From positions 92,501,055-92,565,054 of the forward strand of contig OZ007567.1 of assembly GCA_963931925.1 (NCBI GenBank): 64,000 bases of DNA, read 5' to 3'. Origin of the DNA: Onchidella celtica (taxonomy: Eukaryota > Mollusca > Gastropoda > Systellommatophora > Onchidiidae). Below the pieces are notes generated by a model that worked only from the letters and a program-made list of their open reading frames with translations, ran no database searches and was not told where the DNA came from. This document shows positions 1 through 13,600 of this stretch, piece after piece. Position numbers and translations under genes: made by a program. The stretch's first letter is position 1. Every line of letters begins with the position of its first letter.

Positions 1-317
1 GGGGAGGGGGGGGGGGTGGGATAATGTAAAAAAAAAATTAGTTGTAAGGGGCCCACCTGCCGTTTTCTTTCACCTTCTAAAGTTCTAACCCACACATGAA
101 ACAACTGTGGTTTGTGTTCTTATAAAGATAATGCTCTTGTGGATTTTAAACAATTCTGTTCAACAATAAAATGGGAATACATTTTGTGATGAAATAATCA
201 CTTGTGCTTTGAAAACGTCTGTATTTTTTCATAAAAACAAAATAATTATATAGCAGGACTGAAAAGAGCCATAAACATGGCATGATGCCATAAATTATCA
301 GCATTCCCTTCTTAGGA

Positions 318-508
318 TAGCCACACAAAGGCCACCGAATTCGGTCACAGAGCCACTAGGCGCTTTAGATGAGAAGAATTGCACTATATAATTTCAACAA
401 CTGCACATAAGAGTCCACCTATATTCGGTCCGTTTATGTAGTGCAATTCTTCTCACCTAAAGCGCCTAGTGGCTCGGTGACAGAATTCGGTGGCCTTTGT
501 GTGGTTAC
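318..508. repeat. Large inverted repeat (foldback)
   Basis: Arms of about 70 bp at 318-386 and 439-508 are near-perfect reverse complements around a loop of about 50 bp. Each arm contains GGCCACCGAATTC or its complement, and AGGCGCTTTAG or its complement. The right arm adjoins the decayed FMO exon copy at 511-583, so the left arm may be an inverted duplication of that flank. It could also be a foldback transposon; no target duplication was found. Confidence 0.85.
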
Positions 509-510
509 CC

Positions 511-583
511 TTAGCTTCAGCGCTGTCATTCTTCGTAACCTCACATCGAGGTCTGTGCTGCACGGACTGACAAGCTTCTGGAA
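511..583 (-). pseudogene. Decayed copy of FMO last-exon segment
   Basis: Read on the minus strand this gives EACQSVQHRPRCEV followed by a charged stretch. The last exon of the neighbouring FMO has EGCQSMRHRPQQKV at the matching place. At DNA level both share AGGTCTGTGC and GACTGACAA blocks on the plus strand, with roughly 70 percent identity over about 70 bp. It has the same orientation as the FMO gene and lies about 0.75 kb past its stop. It is probably what remains of a tandem FMO duplicate. I see no other exon of that copy before the window edge. Confidence 0.6.
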
Positions 584-1331
584 ATGAGGAGCTTGACAGG
601 GCAACTTTCTGATAATTGTTTTGATTGTATGGGGGTATTTTTTGTGTACCACTTTGCTTCCCATTTGACCCTGTTTTGTGGTTACTTCCCACTGCAGCTG
701 TCCTCTGTGACTGCTTAACAGTTAATTGCCAGTGTGACTATCCCCCATCCTATTTCAATCCCCCGGATATTCTAGGATATAATCCTAGAATATGACCCTC
801 AATTATAAAGTATCCCTGCCTGGTATTTTTGTGTGGGTTTTCTACAAACTTAGTAAAGTGTGGGATTGCCAGCTTTCATCATCACTTGAATATAAATGTA
901 CGTCCTTAATTGCACAGCTCTGTCCTTTGAATTCACATTATTTGTTATATTTGTACGTGGCTCTCAAAAAGTTATATTAATGAAGTGCAAAACACTAACC
1001 TAATAATAACTGAACACGTGCTCGTAACAGAATATACTTCATTTGTCCACAGGATTTGAGTTCTTCATTTTCTTGACAGATATTTTGAATTCAATTCTAA
1101 ATCAAAGAAAAATTGCTGTCAACCAATATCTTGAATTCTATTCTTGCTTAGACTATTATTTCGTTGTCACTACACTAACGGACGAACATTCAAATGTGGC
1201 CTTAGTGGTGATATCCAGGTATAATTATTTAATCCCCCCTCCCTGACAACATATGACTGAAGAAATTACATAATTTGTAGGCATAGTGAAATTTTAAGCA
1301 CAAAACTGAATGTTGAGCTCTTGTAATTATT

Positions 1332-1694
1332 TTATTCAGCTCGCAGAAAACGGTGATGGTGACCATGGAATATGGCACATCCAGCCACAGCGACAGCCAG
1401 TACCAAAGCAAACTTGAACACTCTTCGCTTCCAAATCTCAGCGATATCTTCTCTCTTGACCTTTTGCTGAGGTCTGTGCCGCATTGACTGACAACCCTCT
1501 GCGTACGCTCTGTAGCAAATCTCTCTAGCAGTTTTCCAGTCACTGTCTGGACCTAGAAGACGGTACTGGGCTTTGAACTGGGGCCCACACCACACACGGA
1601 AGGCCAGGATTGGGTCACGGAAAAACAGACGCCAGAAGCTGGGATAGACACCGAGCAGTTGGGCAATACTGTCACTCACCACAAATATAGGGAG
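1332..1694 (-). CDS. FMO exon 11, C-terminus with membrane segment
   Basis: Encodes LPIFVVSDSIAQLLG, then FRDPILAF, QYRLLGP and a hydrophobic stretch FALVLAVAVAGCAIF before HGHHHRFLRAE and TAA. Acceptor GTTTCACAG. The hydrophobic tail fits the membrane anchor known from many FMOs. Confidence 0.92.
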   Translation of the reverse strand, partial: LPIFVVSDSIAQLLGVYPSFWRLFFRDPILAFRVWCGPQFKAQYRLLGPDSDWKTAREICYRAYAEGCQSMRHRPQQKVKREDIAEIWKRRVFKFALVLAVAVAGCAIFHGHHHRFLRAE

Positions 1695-4600
1695 CTGTGA
1701 AACAAGCATAATACAAGGCACGGTGCAGCTGTGACATGTACATACAAGTAGAAGTGCATTTATTTTATTGCAAAAGAAAACGTCTGCGCCACACAGTGAC
1801 TTTCATAAATTCTTGCCTTCCATTAATTTGTTTATTTACTTTTTCAACATAATAAAGAAAATATTTATGAACAAATAATCTAATATCATTTACGGTATTT
1901 TCATTAATACATGTATATTCTTTTCTTGTTTCATCGTCTGTTGTTCGTTACAAATCACAAATCCAAGCAATCTGAGAGTTTGGGGAGACGTTCATATATC
2001 TGTAGTATTTTATACTATCTTTTATTGATGATCATTACACAATTATTTAAATAGATCAGCGTAGGTGTTACACCACACTGTGTTACACCACACTGAACAG
2101 TTACATCTTGATCAATGAGTTTTCTCTGCGTTTTATTTAAAAAAGAAGGTGCACTAAAGTCACAATGCAATACTGGAAAAAAAAATACAACAACCTACCA
2201 GATAACTGTAAACGCCTTTTCTATTAATGCTGTAGGCATTCCAGAAATCAGCGTCTTCCTTCATCACCCTCTGTGATGGGGGAGAAACCTTGCCAGTGAA
2301 CAGTTTTGCCATATAGCGACTCTGAAAATTCAAAGGAAAAAAATTCAACACCACGAACCAAAATGCTACAGTTTGTCCATTCCACACAACGACCTCTCCT
2401 TTCAGAAGTTCAACAAGTGTAAATAAAAACAATGTGATTCTCTTCATCAGTCAGTGAGTTAAAGATCGGTAGTCCTTGTCAAACCTGGCACCCTGTTGTT
2501 TGATTCAGCGTACAAAATAATGGTGGTAATGGCAAGACATAACAGTAATTGCTAGGACAGGTTCAGCTTAGGTAAGATAAGATGATTATAATATATTATT
2601 TTAAAACAAAAGAAAAAAGTATTGGCAGGCAGAGAAACAAATTGAGGAAGAGAGAGACGAGCGATGAAATTCTATCTTAAGAAGTCTAAACACTGAGAAA
2701 AATGCTTAAGGCGTATCAATAATTTATAAACGTTCAAGTCAAATTTGGGACATCGTTCTACAAGTTTCAGTGACACCTTACTTTCTCTCACCTGTAACTC
2801 TGACAAGGGCGCTAATGCAGTGTCTCCCCCTGTCATACCTATGAACCCAAGGGTATTGTGCGTCTGGTTCAGTGGCAACATCCTCTTGAAGAGGTCCATT
2901 TTACCATTGGCTGAAACACAAAGCACACTTACAGAGGGGCGTTGTGTAGCTGTAAAGTAGATCTGACATTTTCGTAATAAAGTGAATGACGACATATACA
3001 CGGCTATGCAGAGTATATTACTTCAAAAATGAAAGATTTAACAAAATTATTGATTTTCCATGTTTCTAGGGCGATCAGATTTTTTTTTTCTTCTTCAATC
3101 TCTTCTCTTAAAGTCACAGTCATTATGTCTGAGAAACAGTCTTATAAATGTTGCCATGAACGGACATTGACATAATTGTGCACATTTTCATTGACTTTAC
3201 ACATGCTCGAATTTAGTGCACTATACCCGTTGATCTATTCATATTAGTAATTCCCAATTCCATTGCCTGCATGCGACTGTCTCTCCTTTAAAAGGAAAAA
3301 CAGACTGCATTTCAAAGTGAACGTCCTAAATCCCCCTCCCCCCCTTTTTTTTTTACAATACAATGTTTCGACTCCCCTCCAGTTCCAGGTGGTTTGTTTT
3401 TTTTCATTTTGCCCATAAACATTAATGGTGAACATGTAAGCATCAAAAACTTCATGATTGACGGTCGAGAAATTATGAAAATGTGTGTACTGCCTCAGTT
3501 TGTGTCGATAAATTATGTTGACCCATCCAGTTTGACAAAATGCGGTATACAATATTATTATTTCTATACATTTTTGTTTTAGCTGCAAAAAAAAAACAAC
3601 AAAACAAAACGCATTTTCATCGAGTACAATCCTCAAGTGTGATAGGAAATTTCGTTCCTCTTTACACATTGCTGGTCGACAATCAACTTTGTCATAAGTC
3701 ATATCTATGTATTACTGCATGAAACTGGGATGTAACAATAAGTTCTGTGAGTCTTTACATCGATTCTAAGTGCCGTTATTAATGTGACTTAGATCTAGAT
3801 CTACAGTTGAGCTTGGTACAAAGAATTTGCAAGCTTTACTTTGCTCGGATCGGCCAGTAGACATATTAAATAGCAGCCGCTCTCCTGTCATGAAACTCAT
3901 GCAACTTCAAAATATCAGACTTTCACTAAAATCAAAGGTGTCGATGTTGTGATTTAGAAGGTTTCTTTACCAAGGACAGTACTGGTGTGGTTATGACAAA
4001 CAATTCTTATTATTACCACAATTGTTTTATGGCACAAAAATAAGCAAGATCGTGCAAGATTTTGCAGGCAGCAACTGGCTGAGATAATCCGGGCTTAATT
4101 TGATACTCCCCTTACAGGACGCCACATGTGCGTTCAGTGAACAAAATTCTCGGCGCCCACAGAATCTTGCTGTATCACTGTTACTGTTGGCATTAGAATC
4201 CTTGCATCCTGCACTGCTTGGCAAACTCCATTTATTTTTACACTTCTAAACCATTTAACCCCCCCCCCCCCTCCCCTCCCGTTCATATTAATGGGTTTCG
4301 TACCAGTTTGACTTAATATGACAATGAGAAGGAATACTTGTCAGAGGACAAAGACGATCTTTAACACAAAATACCTTGGATGACATCCATGTTCAGGAAA
4401 GACAGGTCCGGTTCATACCCTGTGCATAGAACTACTGAGTCTATCCCAGATACCACTGAACCGTCAGTGAAGATGGCATCCCTGCCTCTTACAGCTCTAA
4501 GATTGCCGAAGACTTTGACTCTACCGGATACGATTCTTAACTGTAAAAGCAGACATCACTGATCATTGAGATTATGTTGTAGATGGCCCTTAATGAGCTG

Positions 4601-7600
4601 AGTAATACAAGGGTAGCAGAGGTGTTGAGAAAAGTAATCGTAATAATCTGTTAACTTGCTGGTATTGAAGTTTCGAGTCATGATGATGATGATGATGATG
4701 TAGTGGTGATGGGGGTACTACTAGTGTGATAAATGCCGCGATTGAGGCGTTGATGAAGAAGACAGAAATAGTAGTTACAGAAATGTGAAGTTACACAGAT
4801 GAGAACAATAACATTAACAACAACGATAAAAAGATTAAAAAATTATTAATTAAAAAAAAAATAATGGTTTAAAGTGACTTTTTAATTTCAAACTTTGCTT
4901 GCTAATGAACAATATGAAAAATATTCAGAAACATTTTAGTTTGAGTTTGACTCAAATTTGACAACTTGGTTGCTTCTTCTCTCGAAACAAAACGCGCCTG
5001 GAATCATTTGATTCCTAGTTGGACTATACCGAAAAGTCCGACATCTTAGCCAGCCTTACAAGTTCCACTCTCTACAATTTACGAAGTTTCCCAATAGCTA
5101 ATCATGCATGTTGCCTGTTGAGTTATCTATACTAATGGTCAGAACCACTTATTCGAATTGAGTTTTGAGTATGAAATTGGAGAAACCATGATAACGGCCA
5201 TTATCGTGCCAGTAAGAAGCAAAACAATAGTCAGAAAATAGCAAAATGATAGGGCAGAAATAGACCCTACCAGAAGAGCAATCAAACACTCCCAATACTT
5301 ATTGGAAATCCCTTATCATCAGGACCAAGCTCAGGTATAATTAATCTTATGTAGCTTTCCCATTCAAGTAATTTACTTTTGAGAATGAGCAAAATCTTCA
5401 TCTGCCATCCTTCTTCCGGTCGCAATCACTTGAGCTTGTTTCACCACTTCCCTCAACAGCTTCTTTATCTTCTGGTTATAAGGTAGGGTAGTTTTGTTGA
5501 GTTTTTTTTTTTTTTACATTTCAAAGTAGATCCAAATGATAAAATTCGTGAATTAGGAGAAGCCAGCATTTTACAAACGCTTTCACAAGTGCAAAAGCAA
5601 AATCTGTAAAAAGATCCATCATGTTCAGAAATGTATTACACCCAGAAAGTCTCCTAGAATCTAGTCTTGCTAAAGATCTCGTATGAACCAGGTCACAATG
5701 TATTCCCCTCTTGCTGGGAAATTGCACCAAATTGAATGCTTGTCATTAATAGTATTAATACTGTCTCCCTTGCGCATGAGTGTTTCTGTCAAGGAAAAGG
5801 GCATCGAACTGAATGCTCTTGAAAGGCAGTCAAATACTAAGTCAAATATAAAAGCATGTTTTAAAACAAACGGTTAAACAAAGAAACAGCCTGGGACCAT
5901 CGTCGTTCGGTTTAGGTGGGTCCGAAGATTAGTTTGACTGAGGGTCAGACCTTTACGACATTACTGAGTGATATAGATAGAGTTCGACTAACTAACCACC
6001 CCCAGCCTTTTGAATCTACAACTGATAACTTATATTGCCTCCTTATACAGCACGGAGTTTTACACAATAAGACATGCTGTACGTACGTAAATGTCATCGC
6101 CCATCATCATGGGTGATCTAGACGGAAGTGTATCCGGGCAAATGCCACTCGTAAAGTGGTCGAGTCTTTTCTGGGACTCTGAGATCACCATATCGTTCAG
6201 CCGCCGCTCCGCATCCTTGGAGTAAAGGATCCTCCGCGTAAAGCATGTGTCTAGCGGCCTTACACCAGGCAGGAGACGGGGCCAGATCCAGGTGCCTCGA
6301 CCGATTGCTATGTAGACCTGGTGTCACAGAAAGAGGTCAAAGGTTGTAAGCAGATCCAATCAAAGTCATAGATTAAATAGCATAGTGGTTCTCCATCTTT
6401 TTCCGGCAATCGCTCACTTAGGCCCCAAATTTTCTTTCATCGCCCCCTCCCTCCACCTTACCCCGCCCTAATATGCAACCGAAGGTGGACAGACTAGACA
6501 TAAACTATGTTAGCTTTCTTTCAAAGCTTTTTTCATGACACTTGACTTACTGCTTATTCAGACATTATAAACAAAAATAGAAAGTATCTTTCATGAAATT
6601 GACTGTTCCTGTTCATAAAACCTATGCACATTTGATATTAACAAGTCGGTGGCGTTCCCGTGGCTGGTGTGTTGTGGTCAGCTTTGTAATCTCGGTAAGT
6701 TCGCGAGAGTCAAACGCAGATAAACCCTGTCACACATATCTTTTTTTATGAAATTTATGAAGCTTTGATGCCATCCCATCTTTGATGAGTGCTCCATCTG
6801 ATGCAACTGAATTATGTCAGTCGTCGACATGGCTTTCTCTCTAAAGTAATTTTAGATCTACTAGTCATTTACCGAATGGTCAAACAAGTTGAACAACATA
6901 TACTTGACAGAGCTTTTTTTTTTCTAACAATGGGCATAAATAATGCGGTTTTATATGAAAAAGAACCGAAAGTATGGTCAATATATTTTTGCAAAACTAC
7001 AATCCCAAGTAAGGAAAATGTTAATTAGCCTCCTCAGGTTCCCCCCCCCCCCCTCCACAATCACCCCTTTCCTCATTTTCGCCCAAATGTCGCCCTTTTT
7101 GTCGTCTTTGTTCCCCTGAGACTCAAAATCGCCCCCGTTGAGAACCACTGAACCAGCCAAACAAACCACACGTAATTACATATGGATTAAATAGCCTGGA
7201 GCTGGGTTTTCATGTGTACAGAAACGGAAACGGCAATAATCCATCAAGTTCCGTGTACCGTACAGGAAAACAATCTTTCTATTTCACCATAAAGGGTTTT
7301 TGACGTTTCCTTTGCAGTTTCCGTTCACATGAAAACCCAGCATGATATTCTAGTGTTTGTGAATCTGGTTTGATCAGAATTAAGCCCACAGTATGCCAGA
7401 ATGTAAAACTCGTTGCTAATTACATGCATAACATTGGTCCGTCTTGATAGGAACGCGGTGGAAGTTCAATGGTTAGCCCAGGAGCGCACCAGCTGATTTG
7501 GATCGGCCGACCAGTTGGATATACATATATATATAATTATGGCTAGTGCCCACGATCTCATTGAAACTCAAGGTTATGGTGTCACCATCTAGCTGGTCTC

Positions 7601-10600
7601 CCTATCAAAATCGGCTGGAGGGCGTCATGAGGTTATGTGCTATGTGTAAATTTTTAATTTCAACCAAAAAGACTCTTACCTGACTGGCATAGTGGGAAAT
7701 ATCATTCGCAATATCCGCAGCAGAAAAAGAATTCCCTGTCAAAAATAAAACCTTGTCAGATACAATGTCACTAGGATGAAAGTAAATACCTAGGCAAATA
7801 CCAAATCAAGTGATTCATTTGTCAGGTCTTTATTATACGGTACTTTACAGACCTTTATGGTGTGAAAATCCATGAGATCTAAATTGTAAAGACTGTATTT
7901 ACTCTTTGTGTGCCAGGAAAATTTCCCACGTTTGCCGGTATAGGAACCAAATAGAGTTGGAGATGAATGAACACTAACTACAGCAACAGGTATTAATAGA
8001 AAATCGACTTTCTTTCTTCCTGAAGCAAAATAGCCCAGCATTCTTGTGCACCAATACATCGGTGATTGGCACACACGTGACCAGCGGAAGAACCAATATA
8101 TCCGTGACTGGCATACAAAGAGTTAGGCAGTGTCAGCTGCAGTGTTAGTGGACTTGTCCAAAGAATCCGCTCCGCTGTTTTTACGGAAAATGACGAATGA
8201 AAAATTCTCTTTTGCCTTTATAGCGGCGCGGAACGGATGCTGTGGACAAGTATACAGAGGCAAAGAGTGTTTTACTTTTTCATATTATGTCATTTTCGGT
8301 AAAAACAGCGGAGCGGATGCTGTGGACAAAACCATTCAACCAACAAAAGTAACAAGAACAAATTGGGTCTTTCTCTCTCATACTCATCCACCCCGTCATA
8401 TTGACCTTCTTCTTTGTGCACAATGTTTACTTTTCAAATTAAATAGAAGACATATCGAAGATCACACACAAAAAACAACAAACAAACAAACTCCAAACTC
8501 CAAACAAAGTCCAAACGCCAAAGCTTTTTAAATGTTTTAAAGCCAAAGTGGTTAGTGAAAATCGTCTTATATTTTCAGATTTTGGCATATTTTCATTCTA
8601 CATGTAGATTGCCCACTTTCGTGCATGATATGAAATGCGTTTCAAGGGCTGAAAGCGCTTGACTAAAATTCATGCTAAAAAGTCTCAAAATGATATGTGA
8701 AATTATAAAACCTACATTCATATAAAAAAAAAAACCAGATTTGTGAATACATCTTAAATCTAAACGGATAAAGTCTTTCTTATGTGTATGTAACACTCAT
8801 AATGCAAACTTTCTTGTCTTTCTGGTTAACAAGTAAATGAGAAATGCGACGCACACAAACACCTATATCTTAAATTAAGAATAATTCATTTTATTATGAT
8901 CTTAATAACAAAATTTAAAGTAAAAAACTGTACGTTATGGTTTTCACTGCTAACCCTGACCATAATTCACACTGGAGAACATTCCAATAAGTAACCTTGT
9001 CATTAGCAGTAAAGGCACGGGTGGTGGATAAATGCGCCGTTCGTGGGAGTGATGACTACACTAGAAGTAGCAGTTATTCACCTGTAAAGCGGCACAGATA
9101 TAAACAATAACAGTGACAGTAACGATGTGGTTTCAAATTATTTTCCCTCGCCTATCTTCTCAATTTCATTTCTAAGTAAATCCAAAGAATGTGGAGCACA
9201 AAATTCTAAATTGATTCTTAAGGGAGATGATTCAACAGTGGAAGAATTTGACAATGTATACACATTTGTTTCCCTTCCATTCGCTCTCTAGATGGAATAG
9301 ATGAAGTTAGACTTCACGAGGTTACGAAATTTTGTGCAAATCTGCCGATTTAACCTATTTAATTGCCTGTCGTTAACCGTTGTAGCCAATAAATCGTCAC
9401 CGTTCCCTTAAACTGTAGTAACTGGTTTTGACTTTATTTCAGGAGAAGCAAAAATCTGATTATTTTAGCACTACTGGTTTGGTGACAATGACTTTTTGAA
9501 AGTTTGCTAGTAGATTATTTTTCGGCTTAGGAGTCTAGAACCAAGATCATTTGATACGGCTTTGAATGTAGTTGAACATATATACAGATTGATTTTTCGA
9601 ATTTTTTAGTTACTACAGACTCAGAATGGTGCCGAAATGTGCTTTACTCACCAACAACTACAACTCTCTTGTTTTCAAATTGCACGCCATTCTTGAATGT
9701 GAAGGAGTGATGAATTGTGCCAGGAAATTTGTCCAGCCCTGGGATATCTGGGTACTTTGCTTTCCTGAATTAGAAAGTGATTGAAAAACTAGAGCCATTA
9801 ACTTTCAGAGTTCTCTCTCATCGAGTGGCCAGAATTTACATATGGGGTATTGTTTTGGTCGAAATGTTGTCTCTTCTGAGTCACTGGACACGATGAGCAA
9901 ATAAAACCAATGCCTTCACTCTAATTTATTCACATGGACGTGACCGGCTTCAGAGAGTGAATGAGTAAGTGGGTAAATGAGTGAGTGAGTGAGTGAATGA
10001 GTGAGTGAGTGAGTGAGTGAGTGAGAGAAAGAGATAGATGGAGGGTGAGAGAAAGAATTCGAGAGAGAGGAGAGAGAAAAGGGGAGAGAGGAGGGACAGA
10101 AGGAGGAGAGAGAAAGAGAGAGAGAGAGAGAAAAAGAGAGAGAGAGACAGAGAGAGAGAATTGGCTTCTGTCGCAGAGAATGTTGACAATATGCGACCAT
10201 GAGTAGGTGTGTCAGAGACACTAATTTTTTATTGTTAATAATAATAACACTATATGTTGCAAAGTCAAGTCAATTACATCTGAAGATATGTCAAAATTGG
10301 GCAAAAAGAAAAAGTTTTATGTAGCAAAGCCCTGCCTACGAAATAGTACCCAAACGATACAATGCAAACTAAAAGAGAAGACAGAAAATGTTCAATATTT
10401 CGACTTTCGCCTTTATCAAGAGAAAAAAAAAAAAACAGAAAAAAAAAGAAGAAAAATGGAACAGATAAAACAATCGAACAATAAAAGATTACAATAGCAA
10501 ATAATTATATAGAATCGAAACAGAATATGTGTACTTATCTGCGAGTTCTTGCTTGGTCAGCAGCACTAAAGCACGTCCGCCAATGTATGGAGGCTCGAAG

Positions 10601-13600
10601 TCACTTTCTGTCTTCTATTTTAGCTTACATTGTATCGTTTGGGTATTATTTCTTATGCAGGGCTTTGCAACATACAACTTCTTCTTTTTGCCCAATTTTG
10701 ACGCTGCGACCCCACAGTTTTTCATAATATTTCTACATCTGAAGATAGCTTATTTCATTTCTGTACAATCCAGCTTCTCTAGGACAAAAGTTTTCAATTT
10801 ATAAGAGAACTGCCGTGGAATTTAGGCTCGCTCTTGGGAAAATGTCTACCAATAGGTCATTTTCTAACAAATAAATATCAATATCTGGATTGTAAGTTGT
10901 AATATCAACAAGTTCGTGTCAAGTTGTTGTTTTTTTTAACACTTTGTACTTAAGACCATACTTGAAGAAGCCGCTGCAGACAACAACAAAGTCGAATGTT
11001 TCCTTCCGACACTTGGCAAGGTCTTCAGGTGCAGCTGTGAGCCCAGCACTCTTGTCACCCCCTTTGAACTTTGCTGTTGGACAGGTATAAACTTCCCATC
11101 TACCTGTCTGTCTGTAATCTGGAGCTTTGGAGATCTATTTCCAGAAGAATAACTCGTGTGACGAAAGCGTACTGTTATCAGATACAGACTTTTTTTTTTT
11201 TTTTCACAAATCAGAGTAGCATGGCTTGTCAGTGTAGCTATTTTGTATTGGACCTAGTTCAAAAATCTGTTCACAATCTCCTCAAAAATACTTTATGACA
11301 GACACAGGATTTGATCTTTGTAGTTAATTAAACCCAAATAGAGCAAGCACGTAAAGAAATTTACCACGAATGCATCCTGTGAAATAAAATTGTCATGCTA
11401 AATAATAAATGTTTGATTTTTTTTTTAGGATTTCTTTAAATGATTTGGTGAAAACTTACTGTTTAAATGTTGAACAGCTCTTTTTAAGCACTGGGGTGGA
11501 ACTAGAAAGCCTAGAATAATAACTCTTCTTTTTGTGAAACATATTTCAAACTATACTTAGAAAAACTATTATACTGACTCTCAAATATCGTATGATTTCT
11601 CAAGACAGCTCTAGAAAATAAAAACCATCGAAGTTGTGTTTGATTTTGCATTTGACGCCGATGTTTGTCTCATAAAAGTGTTCATGGGTAAAGAAACAAT
11701 AAATTGTGTATTGTAAAACCTGGGAGAGAATGACACTAGTCTGAATCTCAAGAAACACCGCTTGGTTATTTTCTGTACCTGGATCACTCTGGTGTCCAAC
11801 TGAATGCGGCGCATCAGGTCGAAATAATTGGCATAGCGAATGTAGTAATCTTCCATCCTCTGAAAAAAAGTGAAATGGTAACTATATACTAAGCCTCATA
11901 AATATTGCGACAAACTTTAAACGGCTGTAACTTTTCAACGAATTAAGTTAATACAAAAGGTAGGGAAAAAAAATAAAATAAACTTTGAACAAAGACTGTT
12001 CCCGTGAAGTTCAAATCTTTCATTTTTCTAATGACTTCATGTCCTGTCTTGGACAACCAAATAACAAGGTTCAGAACTTGAATCTCAAAACTGTCAAACG
12101 CAATAATTAAAGAGAAGGAAAATCACTACCAGATCATTTTGCACCGAAAAAATAAAAGTTTTTTTTTTTTAGTTAAGGTATCATTTGGACACGAACACCT
12201 TAAGTTCAGATGCTCAAACAAAAAGTCATAGCTTTTTGAAAAGACGTTTTCCATATTTGCAAAAAAATAACAGTCTCTTGAAAGACAGTACATCAAAACT
12301 TCACAGTTTAATTTCGTGTATGATTTTTTGTAGCTTTGTATTTACAGCTTGACATTGGCGGTTTATGAACCTGATGTTTATCTTTTGTTCTGGAATCTCA
12401 TTCCAAGTATGAATCAATGCAGGAATCGGTCCATACCTGATACTGAGTTTGGAGGATGCATCTCCCTGTAATGATTTTTTTTTAAGAGGTTGAACAAAAG
12501 GAAAAACCGCACTGTATTTATATGCCATGAGGTTTCAGCCTGTCATGTCAAGTATTTTTGACTTTCTTTTTAGCCTGAAATGCTCATTTAGATCTAGCTC
12601 ATATATATATATTATAGGGGATCAATAGAACCTGAATTAAATATGAAAAGGCTTTTTATTTCATTCAATTATTCCCAGTGGTTCAAACGTCACAACCGCT
12701 TAAAAGTAAGTTGCAAGACTTATGCGGCCTAGTATGGGCCATTCCTAAAACCTGGGACACAAAAAGCAGTCTAGGACGATACAACTCTCATGACGTAATT
12801 TCATATTGCACGAAGTTTATACCTATTAATATTGTCCAACGTGTATTATCTCATGAAAAAATATGACAATTCTTGTTGCTAAACAAAAATCCATTAAATT
12901 ACGACCAGAATCCTTTTTTTTCGTTCCATTACGTTGTTATTGTTGTAGCCGTCATTATAAACAACCAAAACAGGTTCCCCGTTCTGCATAGAATGTTTTC
13001 CCAGTATTAAAAATTCACATATCATCTCACGACCAGTGGCTTGATTACAGATTTGCCTTATTCTGCACCGGTGTTCAGGAGTAGGAGATTTGTGGCTTTA
13101 TAAGTACTTCTGACTGACATAACTCTCGCAACATCCATTGTAAACTCCCCCAAGTTACAGACATTTAGCCTGGGCAAAATGATTTGGAAAAGCCAAAGAA
13201 AGTAAAAGAGCAGCAGAACTGTCACACACAATGGATTCCATTACAGGCCTGGGATCAATTCATGGCCATATCATTTGAACCAATTTCAATTGACTTCATG
13301 CCTACTTTCCTGTTAGTGAATAATTTTCACACCTCTCATCAGAATTTACATTGAGATCACCAAAAATGAAGTGTGTTGTTGTTTTGTTTTTTTTTTGCTT
13401 TAAATACAATTTGAATTTCATGGGGATCGAGTGCTCTTGCTTAACCATGCACTGTCACGAGTGGAGTGAGCGATAGTTAATAATTACGGGGGGAAAGGAG
13501 GAGAGTAAAATTAACGCACGTAGACAAGTAAGGGAAAGCGTGCATGTTATGAGTGGTGGGGGTCTGAATGAGGCGAGAGCGCTGTATTACTATCACTGCA

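Larger units (their letters stand above)
1..1331. other. Flank 3' of the FMO gene
   Basis: No intact gene is seen. The stretch begins with a G-rich run and contains a large foldback (318-508) and a decayed copy of an FMO last exon (511-583). A possible polyadenylation signal for the FMO gene, ATTAAA on the minus strand, lies at 1228-1233, about 100 nt after its stop codon. Other open frames here are short and resemble nothing I know. Confidence 0.5.

Noticed and set aside
1-40. G-run followed by ATAATGT, like the polypurine tract and LTR start of the first element
   Set aside because: The sequence after it is an A-run and not LTR sequence.
5380-5475. Minus frame IKKLLREVVKQAQVIATGRR as a missing FMO exon or a LINE piece
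   Set aside because: It matches no FMO segment, and the true exon 7 was found at 6087-6317; too short to assign otherwise.
8130-8531. 133-codon plus frame as a gene
   Set aside because: Runs through the foldback and an A-rich tract in an FMO intron, with no recognisable domain.
9916-10221. Leu/Ser/Thr/His-rich open frames
   Set aside because: Products of the GAGT and GA microsatellite, with repeated SLTHSLTH; not genes.
10515-10620. Minus-strand frame SDFEPPYIGGRALVLLTKQE as an extra FMO exon
   Set aside because: Exon 4 joins exon 5 in the right phase and matches the family directly; this frame has no fitting splice phase and lies beside one arm of an inverted repeat.
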